Shown piece by piece: positions 48,201 through 57,864 of a stretch of DNA of 64,000 nt (position 1 is the first letter of the stretch; each line of letters starts with the position of its first letter). A model generated the notes under the pieces. The model worked only from the letters and a program-made list of their open reading frames with translations, was not told where the DNA came from and searched no databases. Source of the DNA: an uncultured Glaciecola sp. (GTDB lineage: Bacteria; Pseudomonadota; Gammaproteobacteria; Enterobacterales; Alteromonadaceae); NCBI RefSeq assembly GCF_937770335.1, contig NZ_CALJHY010000007.1, positions 434,001-498,000 of the forward strand, read 5' to 3'. The position numbers and the translations under genes were made by a program.

Positions 48201-48488
48201 AAAGCTGAAGCTCCTATCAAAGCTGAAGCTCCTGTTAAAGCTGAAGCTCCTGTTAAAGAAAAAATGGAGCCAACTGCTTATACTCCTTACGTTAGAGTGG
48301 CGGTTAAATCAGCTTCTCACCCTATGGCCACACCAGCGAAAGTTGATATGCCAACGGAACCAGAAATCGTTAAAGCTATTTCTGATGATGTTAGAGGTAA
48401 TTTTGAGCTTGGTGGTAAATCGGCGGTTGTTGCGAATTCAAAGTCGCAAGCGAGTTCGCCGATGAAGAGTACCACTTCTGGGTCGTAA
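45297..48488 (+). CDS. rne: Ribonuclease E
   Basis: 1063-residue endonuclease and degradosome scaffold. The N-terminal half has the S1 domain (about 35-125), the 5'-sensor, DNase I-like domain with Asp302 and Asp345, and the Zn-link CPRCSGHG (Cys403, Cys406). After about residue 515 it becomes disordered: an Asn/Arg-rich RNA-binding tract near 575-605 and 620-640, further basic and acidic blocks, then 13 tandem copies of a six-residue APVKAE-like unit (912-989). The last 75 residues are conserved in style with other marine RNase E tails. Long leader upstream, strong terminator downstream. Confidence 0.96.
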   Translation: MKRMLINATQSEELRVALVDGQKLYDLDIESPGHEQKKANIYKGTITRVEPSLEAAFVDYGADRHGFLPLKEIAKTYFPPGYKLEGRPNIKDVVREGTQVIVQVDKEERGQKGAALTTFISLAGSYLVLMPNNPRAGGISRRIEGDERTDLKQALGKLELPDSMGLIVRTAGVGKSYEELQWDLGVLVNHWTNIMKASESKPAPFLIHQESNVIVRAIRDYLRRDIGEILIDNPAVFEKALAHIELVRPDFVTRVKLYEGDVPLFSHYQIESQIESAFQREVRLPSGGSIVIDPTEALTSIDINSARSTKGGDIEETAFNTNLEAADEIARQLRLRDLGGLVVIDFIDMTPVKHQREVENRMKDAVKPDRARIQLGRISRFGLLEMSRQRLRPSLGESAYHVCPRCSGHGTVRGTESLALSVLRIIEEESIKDNTGQIEAQLPINVATYLLNEKRRALRSVEKRHNVELLIIPNPNFETPHYEIVRRRPDDKVDDISYNIELSQVPQTAADTTAPKVVVREEPAISGMSAPEQASPAPVPTAKVERVEPSVVTKALAWFKSLFEEEEKQPEVTPPRRNNNNNRNRNQNKRNRNNPRGTRQESSGQEQTRTSVATEAESSPERQDKPQGERPNNRKRRNNNDRPDQQKSDQRKPASEKLVEKQVVKQDESVEVASDKATPKPVKKRAPAERRKRRDTKNSIRVNEDSDAPAPGNHAEESPVSRIDDSEQSDYEDQPKVQPAVAEENLPVAVADDVEQNTTEASNADSVTSEDNNASKGETDTPRGRGRRSPRHVRAAGQRRKKDKDEKSADGDDDANSVQDELQFDEPETSSAKQHDDTANAEITAPTVSAELVQKEIEVDANATSSEPATEAIPAVSPENKTEAIEDNVKVETPAAASKSEETPVAPASTPAPVKAEAPVIAEAPVIAEAPVIADAPVKAEAPVKAEAPVKAEAPIKAEAPVKAKAPVKAEAPIKAEAPVKAEAPVKEKMEPTAYTPYVRVAVKSASHPMATPAKVDMPTEPEIVKAISDDVRGNFELGGKSAVVANSKSQASSPMKSTTSGS
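48030..48263 (+). repeat. 13 tandem 18-bp repeats inside rne
   Basis: In-frame 18-base units (consensus GCTCCTGTTAAAGCTGAA) encode APVKAE with variants [18 protein letters not shown] and APVKEK. The copies are nearly identical, so copy number may vary between strains and assemblies may collapse it. Confidence 0.93.
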
Positions 48489-48509
48489 CATTTAATTGAT
48501 GCAGATACC

Positions 48510-48542
48510 AAAAAGCAGAATCCTTTGATTCTGCTTTTTTTT
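48510..48542 (+). terminator. rne terminator
   Basis: Stem AAGCAGAATC / GATTCTGCTT with a four-base loop, followed by a run of eight T. Confidence 0.92.
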
Positions 48543-48674
48543 ACTTTGAATAAAAGAATAAATCCAGTGAGTGGGCATATTACCATCAGCAAATTACCCA
48601 GCCGAAAACCAATCGACTCGAGATTTTACAGGTCTACAAACATAAGTATTTAACGTTCACGAAGATATAGATAG

Positions 48675-48890
48675 CTATTCCGCCCTAAGTGCTTCGATAG
48701 GCGGTAAATGAGAAGCTTGATAAGCGGGTAATGCTTCGGCTATTAAACCGACTAAAATAGATACGCCAAGTCCCAAAGAAACCTACCAGTAAATTACGCA
48801 ATAATAATGAGGACTTAGTTGGCTTTGGTAAAGCAGTGACAAAGGAGAACTCCATGGATATTGATAAATACTTTATCCATATACCGAGCA
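48675..48890 (-). pseudogene. Relic of an ABC-transporter permease C-terminus (MacB/FtsX type)
   Basis: On the minus strand the last 36 codons read GVSILVGLIAEALPAYQASH then LPPIEALRAE and a stop, the classical end of a MacB/FtsX-family permease (PA..AS/A.L.P.EALR). Upstream an in-frame stop appears, but a second frame continues ALPKPTKSSLLLRNLLV; a single-base frameshift near 48785 joins them. No start, no upstream domains and no ATPase gene are nearby, so only about 70 codons of decayed gene remain. The rest of 48543-48975 shows nothing recognisable. Confidence 0.65.
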
Positions 48891-48975
48891 TCACCTGATT
48901 GTCACTGGTTCTTTAATTACACTATGCGTCAATGGGATCGCGCATCTATACCTAATACTTAACTGATAATTTCAG

Positions 48976-49530
48976 TTACCAGACCAGGTCATCAGGAATT
49001 TCATAATCCGCATACCAATCGTTGTCTTCGGTCGTCCCTTTATCTTCTTCCACCTCGGTCGCTTGGTATATGACTGACTCCGGGACCCGCTCTTTAATTT
49101 TGTCTGCAACAGGAGTTGGCACAAGCTCGTATACATCAGCTTCACAACTAACAACTGACAATCTTCCCTGCGTAACAAGTTTATGCATATTTTTATCAAC
49201 ATACATACGCTTCACTACGTTATTATCTGTAAAGTTCAACACAAGATCTCCCTTACGACGAGGTTGTGCGTTTACTTTGATTAAGTTAATAACTTGCGCA
49301 ATAATTTCTTTACGTAGCCTTTCATCACGTTGTTTTTGGCTAAGTAAACGGTCTTTTTCCTGCTTTGCTGCTAGCGCTGCAGCTGCGGCTATTTTTACAT
49401 CGCTCTCTATTTCTTGGTTATTGCGCTGCTTTGCTTTGACCTGCTTATGTTTTTCCTGCTTGATTTTTTTTGCTTTCTTTTTGTCAGCCAAACCTGCTTT
49501 GAGCAATTGCTCTTGTAACGATAATGCCAT
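48976..49530 (-). CDS. DUF2058 (YaiL-like) nucleoprotein
   Basis: 184-residue basic, coiled-coil-rich protein. MALSLQEQLLKAGLADKKKAKKI-like start, a long Lys/Gln/Ala helix to about residue 75, then a compact domain with FTDNNVVKRMYVD and ending in an acidic tail. It matches the DUF2058 family, annotated as polynucleotide-associated; function unproven. It follows topA by nine bases, so it is likely cotranscribed with it. Confidence 0.82.
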   Translation of the reverse strand: MALSLQEQLLKAGLADKKKAKKIKQEKHKQVKAKQRNNQEIESDVKIAAAAALAAKQEKDRLLSQKQRDERLRKEIIAQVINLIKVNAQPRRKGDLVLNFTDNNVVKRMYVDKNMHKLVTQGRLSVVSCEADVYELVPTPVADKIKERVPESVIYQATEVEEDKGTTEDNDWYADYEIPDDLVW

Positions 49531-49539
49531 TTCTATTCT

Positions 49540-52182
49540 CTATTTCTTAGCTTTCTTACGTTTGTCGTCAGCAACCCATTTACCATTTTCATACCATGCA
49601 GACCAACCAGTTGCCTTACTCTTATCGTCCTCTGACATCACATATTGTTGTTTGGTTTTGCGGCTAAATCGAATAATCGTAGGATTTTTATCGGGGTCAG
49701 CTTTTGGTGCATCCGCTAAATAATAAAATTTCGGGGAAATTCTTTCTCTGAAACGTGCGAGCTCTTCAACTCGTGGAGCTCTTGTTTCACGCGATTTAGG
49801 GAACGTGTGCGCTGCTAAGAAAATGCCTGCTGCGCCATCTCTTAATACAAAATGAGCGTCTGATTTTTCACATTCTAATTCTGGTAAAAATACAGGGTCT
49901 TCTTTTGGTGGTGCAGCTTCTCCACTGCGTAATAATTTGCGTGTATTTTTACATTCTTCGCCAGTACAACCAAAATATTTGCCAAAGCGGCCACTTTTGA
50001 GCTCCATATTACCGCCGCACTTATCGCACTCAATAATAGGTCCATCGTAACCTTTTATTTTAAACGTACCTTGCTCAACAAAAACACCATCACAACTAGG
50101 TGCATTGCCGCATACATGTAACTTTCGTTTTTCGTCGACCAAGTAACTATCCATTGCAGTACCGCAGATGTCGCATCTACGTTTGGCACGCAATACTTCA
50201 GTCTCTAACTCTTCTTCATCGTCAACCTTAATCACCTCATCTCCAGGCGTAAGGTTCATCGTATTAGTACACTTTTCTTTCGGTGGTAAATTGTAGCCTG
50301 AACAACCTAAGAACACGCCAGTACTGGCTGTTCGTATATTCATTTGGCGCGAACATTTGCCGCACTCGATGTCAACCGGCACAGCTTCGTTGAGCTTCAT
50401 CCCGCCATCTTCTACTGGCTTTTCTGCACTCTCTAATTGCTCCGAAAATTCAGAATAAAAATCATCTAAAACATGCTTCCATTTCGTTTCACCATGAGCA
50501 ATGTCATCGAGTCGCTGCTCCATCTTAGCGGTAAAATCAAAACTAATGAGATCCGAGAAATTTTCGACTAATCGGTCGTTAACGATTTCACCCATCTTTT
50601 CTGCGTAAAAGCGTTTGCTGTCTAATTTTACGTAACCACGGTCCTGAATAGTAGAAATAATACTCGCATACGTTGATGGACGACCAATGCCTCTTTTCTC
50701 TAGCTCCCTAACCAACGATGCTTCATTAAATCGGGCGATCGGTTTGGTAAAGTGTTGTTTCGGATCTAATTCATTTAATTTGAGCTTGTCACCTTGCTTC
50801 ACATTAGGCAGCAAGAGTTCATTCTCGCCCTTGCGTTTTATTTGCGGTTGAACAACAGTCCATCCATCAAATAATAACACTCTGCCCTTCGCTGTTAGTT
50901 CATATCCATTGGCTTCAACACGAATGGTCGTAGCATCATATTTGGCCGGTGTCATTTGGCATGCAACGAATTGCCGCCAGATGAGCTCATACAGACGCTG
51001 AGCGTCTCTTTCGACTTCATTGAGTGAATCTGCCTTGATAGCCACGTTCGACGGCCTGATGGCTTCATGCGCCTCTTGAGCGCCATCCTTGCTTCCGTAA
51101 ACAAGTGGATCGCTCGGTAAATACTGATCACCAAAGTTTTTCTGAATATATAGACGACACCCTTCCACTGCATCTTTGCTTAGATTAGTAGAGTCGGTTC
51201 TCATGTAAGTGATATGCCCAGCTTCGTATAAGCGCTGAGCCATCGTCATGGTTTTCTTCACGCCATAACCAAGTCTCGTACTCGCAGCCTGTTGCAGTGT
51301 TGAAGTAATAAAAGGTGCCGAGGGTCGGCTTTGAGTCGGTTTAGATTCGCGACTAGCAACAGTATATTCAGTCGACTCTAAGGCGCTGACTGCAACATCA
51401 GCTTGTTCTTTATTAACCGGTTTAAATGCTGCGCCGTTGTATTTCGCAACTAACATATTCAATGCTTGTTTTGACTGCGTACTTAAATCCGCATGAATAT
51501 CCCAGAATTCCTCTGGTACAAAAACTTTAATTTCTCGTTCACGCTCTACAACAAGACGCACGGCAACCGACTGCACTCGACCTGCGGATAAACCACGAGC
51601 AACTTTTTTCCAAAGCAAAGGGGACACCATAAAACCAACAACACGATCCAGAAATCGCCGCGCTTGCTGCGCATTCACTCTATTTATATTCACGATGCCG
51701 GGGGCAGAAAAAGCTTCTTGAATCGCGTTTTTGGTGATTTCATTAAATACAACGCGTTGAAATGTTTTTCCTTTGCTATCGAGTAGCTCTTGGAGATGCC
51801 ATGCAATGGCTTCCCCTTCTCTATCCAAATCGGTTGCGAGATAGATAGTGTCAGCATCTTTTGCTAGTTTTTTTAGTTCCGCGACAACTTTTTCTTTGCC
51901 CTGCAAAATTTGATAATGCGCCATCCAATTTTGTTTTGGATCGACGCCCATACGATCGACCAGCTTCTGATATTCGAAATCTTTTAAATATGCGGCTTTC
52001 TTTTTGTCAGTCCATTGATTTAGTTCTTTCGCTGGTTTTTTGGGCTCAACTCTCCCTAATGCCTTAGTTGGAAGATCCCGAACGTGCCCAACACTCGATT
52101 TAACAATAAAATCTTTACCTAGATATTTATTTATTGTTTTCGCTTTGGCCGGTGACTCTACTATTACCAGTGATTTACCCAT
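49540..52182 (-). CDS. topA: DNA topoisomerase I
   Basis: 880-residue type IA topoisomerase that relaxes negative supercoils. The Toprim domain includes [19 protein letters not shown] and [13 protein letters not shown]; the catalytic Tyr326 is in [12 protein letters not shown]. Three C4 zinc ribbons follow (about 610-750: CGKC, CDIC, CDKC), then a C-terminal basic region without cysteines. Length is close to E. coli (865). The promoter probably lies in the 313-bp gap shared with astB. Confidence 0.97.
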   Translation of the reverse strand: MGKSLVIVESPAKAKTINKYLGKDFIVKSSVGHVRDLPTKALGRVEPKKPAKELNQWTDKKKAAYLKDFEYQKLVDRMGVDPKQNWMAHYQILQGKEKVVAELKKLAKDADTIYLATDLDREGEAIAWHLQELLDSKGKTFQRVVFNEITKNAIQEAFSAPGIVNINRVNAQQARRFLDRVVGFMVSPLLWKKVARGLSAGRVQSVAVRLVVEREREIKVFVPEEFWDIHADLSTQSKQALNMLVAKYNGAAFKPVNKEQADVAVSALESTEYTVASRESKPTQSRPSAPFITSTLQQAASTRLGYGVKKTMTMAQRLYEAGHITYMRTDSTNLSKDAVEGCRLYIQKNFGDQYLPSDPLVYGSKDGAQEAHEAIRPSNVAIKADSLNEVERDAQRLYELIWRQFVACQMTPAKYDATTIRVEANGYELTAKGRVLLFDGWTVVQPQIKRKGENELLLPNVKQGDKLKLNELDPKQHFTKPIARFNEASLVRELEKRGIGRPSTYASIISTIQDRGYVKLDSKRFYAEKMGEIVNDRLVENFSDLISFDFTAKMEQRLDDIAHGETKWKHVLDDFYSEFSEQLESAEKPVEDGGMKLNEAVPVDIECGKCSRQMNIRTASTGVFLGCSGYNLPPKEKCTNTMNLTPGDEVIKVDDEEELETEVLRAKRRCDICGTAMDSYLVDEKRKLHVCGNAPSCDGVFVEQGTFKIKGYDGPIIECDKCGGNMELKSGRFGKYFGCTGEECKNTRKLLRSGEAAPPKEDPVFLPELECEKSDAHFVLRDGAAGIFLAAHTFPKSRETRAPRVEELARFRERISPKFYYLADAPKADPDKNPTIIRFSRKTKQQYVMSEDDKSKATGWSAWYENGKWVADDKRKKAKK

Positions 52183-52495
52183 TTATGGAAAGAACCTTAT
52201 GAAATACAGTGATTTATTTATAAAAAGCGTCTAACGCGATTAACAATGTTATTAGTTTCCTTTTTAACATATATCTACAAAGTGAATAGAAAACAAGTTG
52301 TTCCACATATTTATATTTTCTAAATGACTAAACTCATTGTTTTTTATGACTTTTTCATATTTATAAATTGGCATGTTAAATAAATTGCGTATACTTCCTC
52401 CGCAACTAGCTCAGCTAACACTATCCTTTATCTACTTATAATCAGTGAAACCAACTGACTAAAGCATGTAAAAGGCAACTATTGGAGATGCATAA
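52183..52495. other. Divergent topA-astB intergenic region
   Basis: 313 AT-rich bases with no gene. For topA on the minus strand a TTGTTA-N18-TATAAA pair is visible at 52217-52246. The astB promoter candidate is at 52368. No ArgR box could be recognised. Confidence 0.5.
52368..52395 (+). promoter_or_regulatory. Promoter candidate for astB
   Basis: TTGGCA, 16 bases, TATACT, giving a leader of about 95 nt. Confidence 0.55.
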
Positions 52496-53833
52496 ATGAA
52501 GCAATTTGAAGCTAACTTTGACGGTCTAGTCGGCCCTACTCACAACTATGCGGGCTTATCTTTCGGCAATGTTGCATCGAAAAGTAATGCTAACGCAGTC
52601 AGTAACCCCAAACAAGCTGCATTGCAAGGTCTCCAAAAGATGAAAGCGCTCGCAGATATGGGCATGGTGCAAGGCATTCTCGCGCCTCAAGAACGACCTG
52701 ACATATATGCACTTCGCAGACTCGGATTTAGTGGTAGTGATGCGAACGTAATGCAACAAGCATATAAGCAAGCTCCACATATCTTTTTAGCCTGCTGTTC
52801 TGCTTCTAGTATGTGGACGGCGAATGCCGCAACAGTATCTCCTAGTGGTGATACTGCAGATGCTAAAATACACTTTACACCCGCTAATTTAACGAACAAA
52901 TATCATCGTTCATTAGAGCCACAAATTACCGGTAATATATTAAAATCGACATTTGCTGATCCAGACTATTTCGCACATCATCATCACTTGCCAGAGAATG
53001 AACATTTCGGTGATGAAGGAGCAGCCAATCATACCCGCTTCTGTCACGAATATGGTGGTAACGGTGTCGAACTATTCGTATTTGGTCGCTATGCTTTTGA
53101 TGAATCAAAACCAGCACCACAAAAATATCCAGCTCGACATACTTATGAAGCATGTGAAGCTGTTGTGCGACTACATGGTTTAAGCGAAAAAAATGTCGTA
53201 TTTGCGCAGCAAAATCCGGATGTTATCGATGCCGGCGTTTTTCATAATGACGTGATCGCTGTAGGTAACCAAAATGTGTTATTTTATCACCAGCATGCTT
53301 TTTTAAATACGCAAAAAATGAAGGACGAAATACTTCGAAAATTCGGTTCAGACGATTTTCATTTTATTGAAGTTCCAGACAACGAAGTATCTATTGCTGA
53401 TGCTGTTAAAACTTATTTATTTAACACCCAAGTTATTCGTTTGCCAAATGGCAATATGGCTATTATCGCTCCCAAAGAATGTGAAAAAAATTCTGCGGTA
53501 TCGGCCTACTTAACCAAACTCGTTACATTAAATACGCCAATACAAGAAGTACATTATTTCGATGTTAAGCAAAGCATGCAAAACGGCGGTGGACCGGCTT
53601 GTTTGAGACTTCGAGTTGCAATGACCGAGATCGAAAAGAGCAAAGTAAACCCACAGACTTTCATTAATGATAGTAGCTATAACGCTCTGTGTGCATGGGT
53701 TAACAAGCACTATCGTGACGAATTGCATGTTGCTGACTTAATAGACCCTCAGTTGTTAATAGAATCACGCACAGCACTTGATGAGCTTACCCAAATATTA
53801 GGTTATGGGAGTGTTTATCAATTCCAAAGTTAA
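52496..53833 (+). CDS. astB: N-succinylarginine dihydrolase AstB
   Basis: 445-residue pentein-fold enzyme, second step of the arginine succinyltransferase pathway, giving succinylornithine, ammonia and CO2. The start [18 protein letters not shown], the central [10 protein letters not shown] with the catalytic Glu/His region and the nucleophile Cys369 in [11 protein letters not shown] are all AstB. Length equals E. coli (447). No astA, astC, astD or astE is adjacent. Ribosome site TTGGAGATG lies before the ATG; a terminator follows. Confidence 0.95.
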   Translation: MKQFEANFDGLVGPTHNYAGLSFGNVASKSNANAVSNPKQAALQGLQKMKALADMGMVQGILAPQERPDIYALRRLGFSGSDANVMQQAYKQAPHIFLACCSASSMWTANAATVSPSGDTADAKIHFTPANLTNKYHRSLEPQITGNILKSTFADPDYFAHHHHLPENEHFGDEGAANHTRFCHEYGGNGVELFVFGRYAFDESKPAPQKYPARHTYEACEAVVRLHGLSEKNVVFAQQNPDVIDAGVFHNDVIAVGNQNVLFYHQHAFLNTQKMKDEILRKFGSDDFHFIEVPDNEVSIADAVKTYLFNTQVIRLPNGNMAIIAPKECEKNSAVSAYLTKLVTLNTPIQEVHYFDVKQSMQNGGGPACLRLRVAMTEIEKSKVNPQTFINDSSYNALCAWVNKHYRDELHVADLIDPQLLIESRTALDELTQILGYGSVYQFQS

Positions 53834-53837
53834 TATA

Positions 53838-53868
53838 TAAAAAAAACCGCTAAATTTAGCGGGCTTTT
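53838..53868 (+). terminator. astB terminator
   Basis: 16-bp perfect palindrome CCGCTAAATTTAGCGG preceded by an A-run and followed by GGCTTTTA-like sequence. In RNA the central AT pairs open as loop. Confidence 0.75.
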
Positions 53869-54002
53869 ACTATTTTAATTACACTATTGTGTGCTTGCTA
53901 CTAGATTAACAAGTCACAAAAACAAAATATGTTTAGCTTTCACTCAAGAGTTGGTACTCTTTGGGTATACAGACATATAACGAAAATAAAAAAGGTCTAT
54001 TA

Positions 54003-55328
54003 ATGTCCAACGACAACACAAAACGAAGTTTAACCACTAGGATTTTTATCGGCATGTGTGCCGGAGTCCTAATAGGTGTTCTCTTGCAGGTTTCAAACTA
54101 TCTTTTAGGGGACCTTGATTTCAATATATTCTCAATGACCTTTTCTACTTATGGATTTTTCGTAGATGGAATATTTCACGCCGGTGGAAAGATTTTTGTC
54201 AACGCATTAAAAATGCTCGTGGTGCCCTTAGTTTTTGTATCTTTAATATGTGGAACGAGCAGTTTGAGCGACCCTTCAAAACTAGGGCGTTTGGGTGGTA
54301 AGTCAATTGCCCTGTATATGTTCACGACATTTATCGCGGTTATCTTCGCAATGACGTCGGCTTTGATTTTTAAACCAGGTGAAGGATTTAATCCAGCAAC
54401 GCCAACAGGGGATTTTGTAGCAACAGAGTCTCCTGGCTTTGTTCAAGTCATCATTGACATGGTGCCTAGCAATCCAATTAGCGCGATGGCAGAAGGACAA
54501 ATGATACCGATTATTGTGTTCGCCATTTTATTTGGTATTTCGATGACATACGCTGGCGAAGCAGGTAAGCGAATAACGGGCTTCTTTAACGACCTCAACG
54601 AAGTCATCATGAAAATTGTTACCATCGTAATGAATTTTGCTCCGTATGGTGTTTTCTGTTTGTTAGCAAAACTAGCGGCAACAGTCGATTCAGGAGCCAT
54701 ACTAGCGATCTTTAGTTACTTTATGAACGTCCTTGTCGTTTTAATATTGCACGCCGTGATTGTTTATCCTCTATTACTTAAATTAACGACGGGTCTGAAT
54801 CCTGCTATCCTATTATTTAAAATGCGAGAAGTCGCAATGTTTGCATTTAGCTCAGCAAGCAGCAGCGCAACGCTGCCATTAACCATGGCTACGGCCAGAC
54901 AAAAACTAGGCGTCAGCCGCTCAGTTTCGTCCTTTACTCTGCCTCTGGGCGCGACAATCAATATGGACGGCACGGCAATTATGCAAGGTGTGGCTACCGT
55001 GTTTATTGCACAAGTCTATAACGTTGACCTATCTACGGTTGATTTGCTGATGGTTGTAATGACAGCGACCCTAGCCTCAGTTGGAACTGCTGGTGTGCCA
55101 GGCGTTGGACTGATATTGCTAGCCTTGGTATTACAGCAGGTTAATTTACCGGTTGAAGGTATTGCTTTAATCATCGGTATTGACCGTTTACTTGACATGA
55201 CTCGCACTGTTGTAAACGTGACTGGTGATTGCACAATATCAACGATTGTTGCCAAAACAGAGGGTGAGTTAGATGAAGGTATTTATAACGACAAAACACT
55301 TGCTAGCCAAAAGAGTGTAATAGACTAA
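54003..55328 (+). CDS. Dicarboxylate/amino acid:cation symporter (DAACS)
   Basis: 441-residue inner-membrane transporter of the GltP/DctA family. Eight hydrophobic helices, the serine-rich hairpin SSASSSATLPLT, the NMDGTA motif (residues about 320-325) and the second hairpin AGVPGVGLILLAL are present. Substrate could be glutamate, aspartate or a C4 dicarboxylate. ATG 54003 is chosen because AAGG precedes it; an upstream frame start adds 14 polar residues. Alone between two terminators. Confidence 0.9.
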   Translation: MSNDNTKRSLTTRIFIGMCAGVLIGVLLQVSNYLLGDLDFNIFSMTFSTYGFFVDGIFHAGGKIFVNALKMLVVPLVFVSLICGTSSLSDPSKLGRLGGKSIALYMFTTFIAVIFAMTSALIFKPGEGFNPATPTGDFVATESPGFVQVIIDMVPSNPISAMAEGQMIPIIVFAILFGISMTYAGEAGKRITGFFNDLNEVIMKIVTIVMNFAPYGVFCLLAKLAATVDSGAILAIFSYFMNVLVVLILHAVIVYPLLLKLTTGLNPAILLFKMREVAMFAFSSASSSATLPLTMATARQKLGVSRSVSSFTLPLGATINMDGTAIMQGVATVFIAQVYNVDLSTVDLLMVVMTATLASVGTAGVPGVGLILLALVLQQVNLPVEGIALIIGIDRLLDMTRTVVNVTGDCTISTIVAKTEGELDEGIYNDKTLASQKSVID

Positions 55329-55345
55329 TTTAAGATAGGTAAATC

Positions 55346-55375
55346 AAAGGCCTGCATATATGCAGGCCTTTTTTA
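55346..55375. terminator. Bidirectional terminator between symporter and lol permease
   Basis: Perfect stem AAAGGCCTGCATA / TATGCAGGCCTTT followed by a T-run on the plus strand. The lol permease stop is at its right edge, so on the minus strand the same hairpin acts just after that stop. Confidence 0.9.
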
Positions 55376-56599
55376 TTGCAATTCGCTAGCAGGTTGTATA
55401 TTTGCAGCCTTTGATGCGGGATAAAGAGTCGCAAGAATACAGAGGCCAACAGCCACGAAATAGGTGGTAACAACGTCGATAACCTGTAAATCAGAAGGTA
55501 AGTAATTAATGAAGTAAATACCATCTGCTAGCAATGTAAAACCAAATAATGCTTCAATAGTATCCGTAATTTGATTTAGGTAGACTGCCGTTGCCACTCC
55601 TAAAACTGTACCAATGCTCGCTCCATATATTCCGTTTATCATTCCTTTAATTACAAAAATTGAACGTATAAAGCTATCCTGAGCGCCCATTGTTTTCAAC
55701 ATCGCAATTTCGCTTGTCTTCTCTTTTACTGACATCACTAATGATGAAACGATATTAAAACAAGCAACACAGATAACCAAAGTTAGCGTTATATATACTA
55801 CTGTTCTGACTAGCTGTATATCCTGATATAAATGGCCATTAGTCCGTGTCCAGTCCGACATATAAACAGCTTGATTAAATACATCACCGTATTCTCTTAT
55901 CAGCTGTCGCCCAGCAAACGGGTCTGCTAGTTGAAACTCGATATGGGTTGCACCCAGTTTCACATTCAATGCAACTGATAGTGTTTGCCTTTTCATAACG
56001 CCAATGAAATCGTCTGCTTCTCCGCCTAATGAAATTTCACCTAATAGCGTTAACCAAAGTACTTTGGGGGCCGCGAAGGATAAGTCTTGAGCTGCAGAAG
56101 GAAGCAGCAATTGCACTTTATCACCTATTTTCAAACCAAGTTTTTCAACCACTCCCTTCCCGAGAAATACCCCATTCTCGTTTTCAACAAATGCTCCGAC
56201 AGGCACCTTAATCGCTGGTTTACTTTGCAGGTAACTATCGTCAATCCCCTGCATTTCGACCGACTTCATTTTGCTTCCATTTTGCAGCAGACCTGAAGCT
56301 TTGGTGTAGGCATATACATTGACGACACGCGGATCAGCGGCAGCTTTTGCTCTTGTATCATCGTCTAAATAAACACCATCAGGGCTAGCTGCAATAAATT
56401 CAGCATGAGGAATATAAGACAACAATGTATTGCGCAGCTCCTTTTCGAAGCCATTCATAACCGAAAGTAATAAAATTAAAACGAAACAGCCCAAACCAAT
56501 ACCTGCGGTTGACGAAGCTGAAACGAAAGAAATAAAACCACTTTGTTGTTTACTTTGCCTAAACTTATTGGCAAATATCCATGCTAACGACAAGCTCAT
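55373..56599 (-). CDS. Lipoprotein-releasing permease (LolC/LolE/LolF family)
   Basis: 408-residue permease that extracts outer-membrane lipoproteins from the inner membrane together with LolD. One N-terminal helix (about 23-47), a periplasmic domain to about 265, and three C-terminal helices with TSEIAMLKTMGAQDSFIRSIF form the MacB-like topology. ATG 56599 is chosen because it follows the lolD stop by one base with AAAAGGA in front; the open frame extends 27 codons upstream into lolD. Only this one permease gene accompanies lolD, as in LolDF-type systems. Confidence 0.88.
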   Translation of the reverse strand: MSLSLAWIFANKFRQSKQQSGFISFVSASSTAGIGLGCFVLILLLSVMNGFEKELRNTLLSYIPHAEFIAASPDGVYLDDDTRAKAAADPRVVNVYAYTKASGLLQNGSKMKSVEMQGIDDSYLQSKPAIKVPVGAFVENENGVFLGKGVVEKLGLKIGDKVQLLLPSAAQDLSFAAPKVLWLTLLGEISLGGEADDFIGVMKRQTLSVALNVKLGATHIEFQLADPFAGRQLIREYGDVFNQAVYMSDWTRTNGHLYQDIQLVRTVVYITLTLVICVACFNIVSSLVMSVKEKTSEIAMLKTMGAQDSFIRSIFVIKGMINGIYGASIGTVLGVATAVYLNQITDTIEALFGFTLLADGIYFINYLPSDLQVIDVVTTYFVAVGLCILATLYPASKAANIQPASELQ

Positions 56600-56600
56600 A

Positions 56601-57290
56601 TTAGTCCTTTTCCAACATCCGTAATTGTCCATTTTCAAGGTACATAATTCTGTCCATTTTATTTGCCAACTGCACATCATGTGTCACTAGTAGAAATGAG
56701 GTCTTGAATTCTTTGTTGATATCGCTGATTAACTCATAGATAGAAGCGCTATTTTTTTCATCTAAATTACCCGTTGGTTCATCAGCAAAAATCATAGCGG
56801 GATTGTTAATTAAGGCTCTGGCAATAGCTACCCGTTGTCTTTCACCTCCTGATAATTGGTACGGACGATGCTTTTCTCTGTCCTGCAACCCTACTCTTTC
56901 GAGTAAATCTGTCGCCTTTTTTAATGCCTTTTGATGATTATCGCCTTTAATAAATAGCGGCATAGCAACGTTCTCTGCCGCATTAAATTCTGGCAACAAA
57001 TGGTGAAACTGATAGACAAAACCAAGTTCAGCATTGCGAAACATCGCCTGCTGCTTTTTTGATTTTTTAAAAAGACTTTGATTGTTATAAAATACATCGC
57101 CCGAATCGGGGCTATCTAAAGTTCCTAGTATATGTAGCAATGTGCTCTTACCAGAACCTGAAGCACCCAAAATAGCGACCTTTTCGCCCGTCGAAATCGA
57201 AAAATTGACATTATTGAGTATCTGGAGAGTGTTGCTAGCATCTGAATATTGTTTACAAATATTTTCGCACTTGAATAGAGGAGAGGGCAT
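56601..57290 (-). CDS. lolD: Lipoprotein-releasing ATPase LolD
   Basis: 229-residue ABC ATPase. Walker [13 protein letters not shown]-loop [13 protein letters not shown], signature [15 protein letters not shown] and Walker [13 protein letters not shown] are intact; the FHHLLPEF and FxAxENV region is typical of LolD. ATG 57290 is used, one codon after a TTG. It heads a two-gene operon; the start is 110 bp from the tRNA-Asp cluster. Confidence 0.94.
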   Translation of the reverse strand: MPSPLFKCENICKQYSDASNTLQILNNVNFSISTGEKVAILGASGSGKSTLLHILGTLDSPDSGDVFYNNQSLFKKSKKQQAMFRNAELGFVYQFHHLLPEFNAAENVAMPLFIKGDNHQKALKKATDLLERVGLQDREKHRPYQLSGGERQRVAIARALINNPAMIFADEPTGNLDEKNSASIYELISDINKEFKTSFLLVTHDVQLANKMDRIMYLENGQLRMLEKD

Positions 57291-57399
57291 CAATTAAAAC
57301 TGGATTATAAATACGTGGTAATAGTTTACATACTTCTGGGAGGGCTACAAGTTTAGAGTGGATTTTTACGGGGGGGGTTCTTAAAGAATTCAACATAAA

Positions 57400-57476
57400 T
57401 GGCGGAGTGGACGGGACTCGAACCCGCGACCCCCGGCGTGACAGGCCGGTATTCTAACCAACTGAACTACCACTCC
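57400..57476 (-). tRNA. tRNA-Asp(GUC), copy 3 in transcription order
   Basis: 77 nt including encoded CCA. Acceptor GGAGTGG / CCACTCC, anticodon stem-loop CCTGTCACG with GUC, T-loop GGTTCGAGTCC. Sequence is identical to the two copies upstream. Confidence 0.97.
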
Positions 57477-57511
57477 GCAGTGGTATGTATTTAGCTATGC
57501 TTTATGACGAA

Positions 57512-57588
57512 TGGCGGAGTGGACGGGACTCGAACCCGCGACCCCCGGCGTGACAGGCCGGTATTCTAACCAACTGAACTACCACTCC
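57512..57588 (-). tRNA. tRNA-Asp(GUC), copy 2
   Basis: Same 77-nt sequence as its neighbours, separated from copy 3 by 35 bases and from copy 1 by 26. The spacers differ, apart from short shared bits (TTTATGACG / CGTCATAAA). Confidence 0.97.
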
Positions 57589-57614
57589 GCAAAATGCGTC
57601 ATAAAACTTGTAAT

Positions 57615-57691
57615 TGGCGGAGTGGACGGGACTCGAACCCGCGACCCCCGGCGTGACAGGCCGGTATTCTAACCAACTGAACTACCACTCC
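57615..57691 (-). tRNA. tRNA-Asp(GUC), copy 1, promoter-proximal
   Basis: First of three identical tRNA-Asp genes behind a stable-RNA promoter. No rRNA genes are in the window. Confidence 0.97.
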
Positions 57692-57757
57692 GCTTTTACA
57701 AGCTAAAACAATGAGTTACGGAAATAGACCTCAGCCCGTCCCTACATTGCGGCGCAG

Positions 57758-57786
57758 ATAATACGGTTTCAACAGGAGGTAGTCAA
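57758..57786 (-). promoter_or_regulatory. Stable-RNA promoter of the tRNA-Asp cluster
   Basis: On the minus strand TTGACT, 17 bases, TATTAT, then a GC-rich discriminator CTGCGCCGC, as expected for stringently controlled tRNA promoters. The start would be near 57750. Confidence 0.7.
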
Positions 57787-57864
57787 CTGCTTTTTTAAAA
57801 TGATTGTTTGCATGACGAAAAAACAAGCAAATTGGCGTTTTAACGGCTTCTAATGACCAAAACT

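Noticed and set aside
47486-48220. Long open frame antisense to rne
   Set aside because: It mirrors the repetitive, alanine-rich coding of RNase E; product is low-complexity Ala/Ser/Thr with no start signal.
48030-48263. CRISPR-like periodic repeat
   Set aside because: Units are 18 bp, contiguous without spacers and in frame inside rne, so they are a protein repeat.
49022-49723. 233-residue open frame antisense to DUF2058 and the topA end
   Set aside because: Shadow of well-supported genes on the other strand; hydrophobic serine-rich product with no coherent domain.
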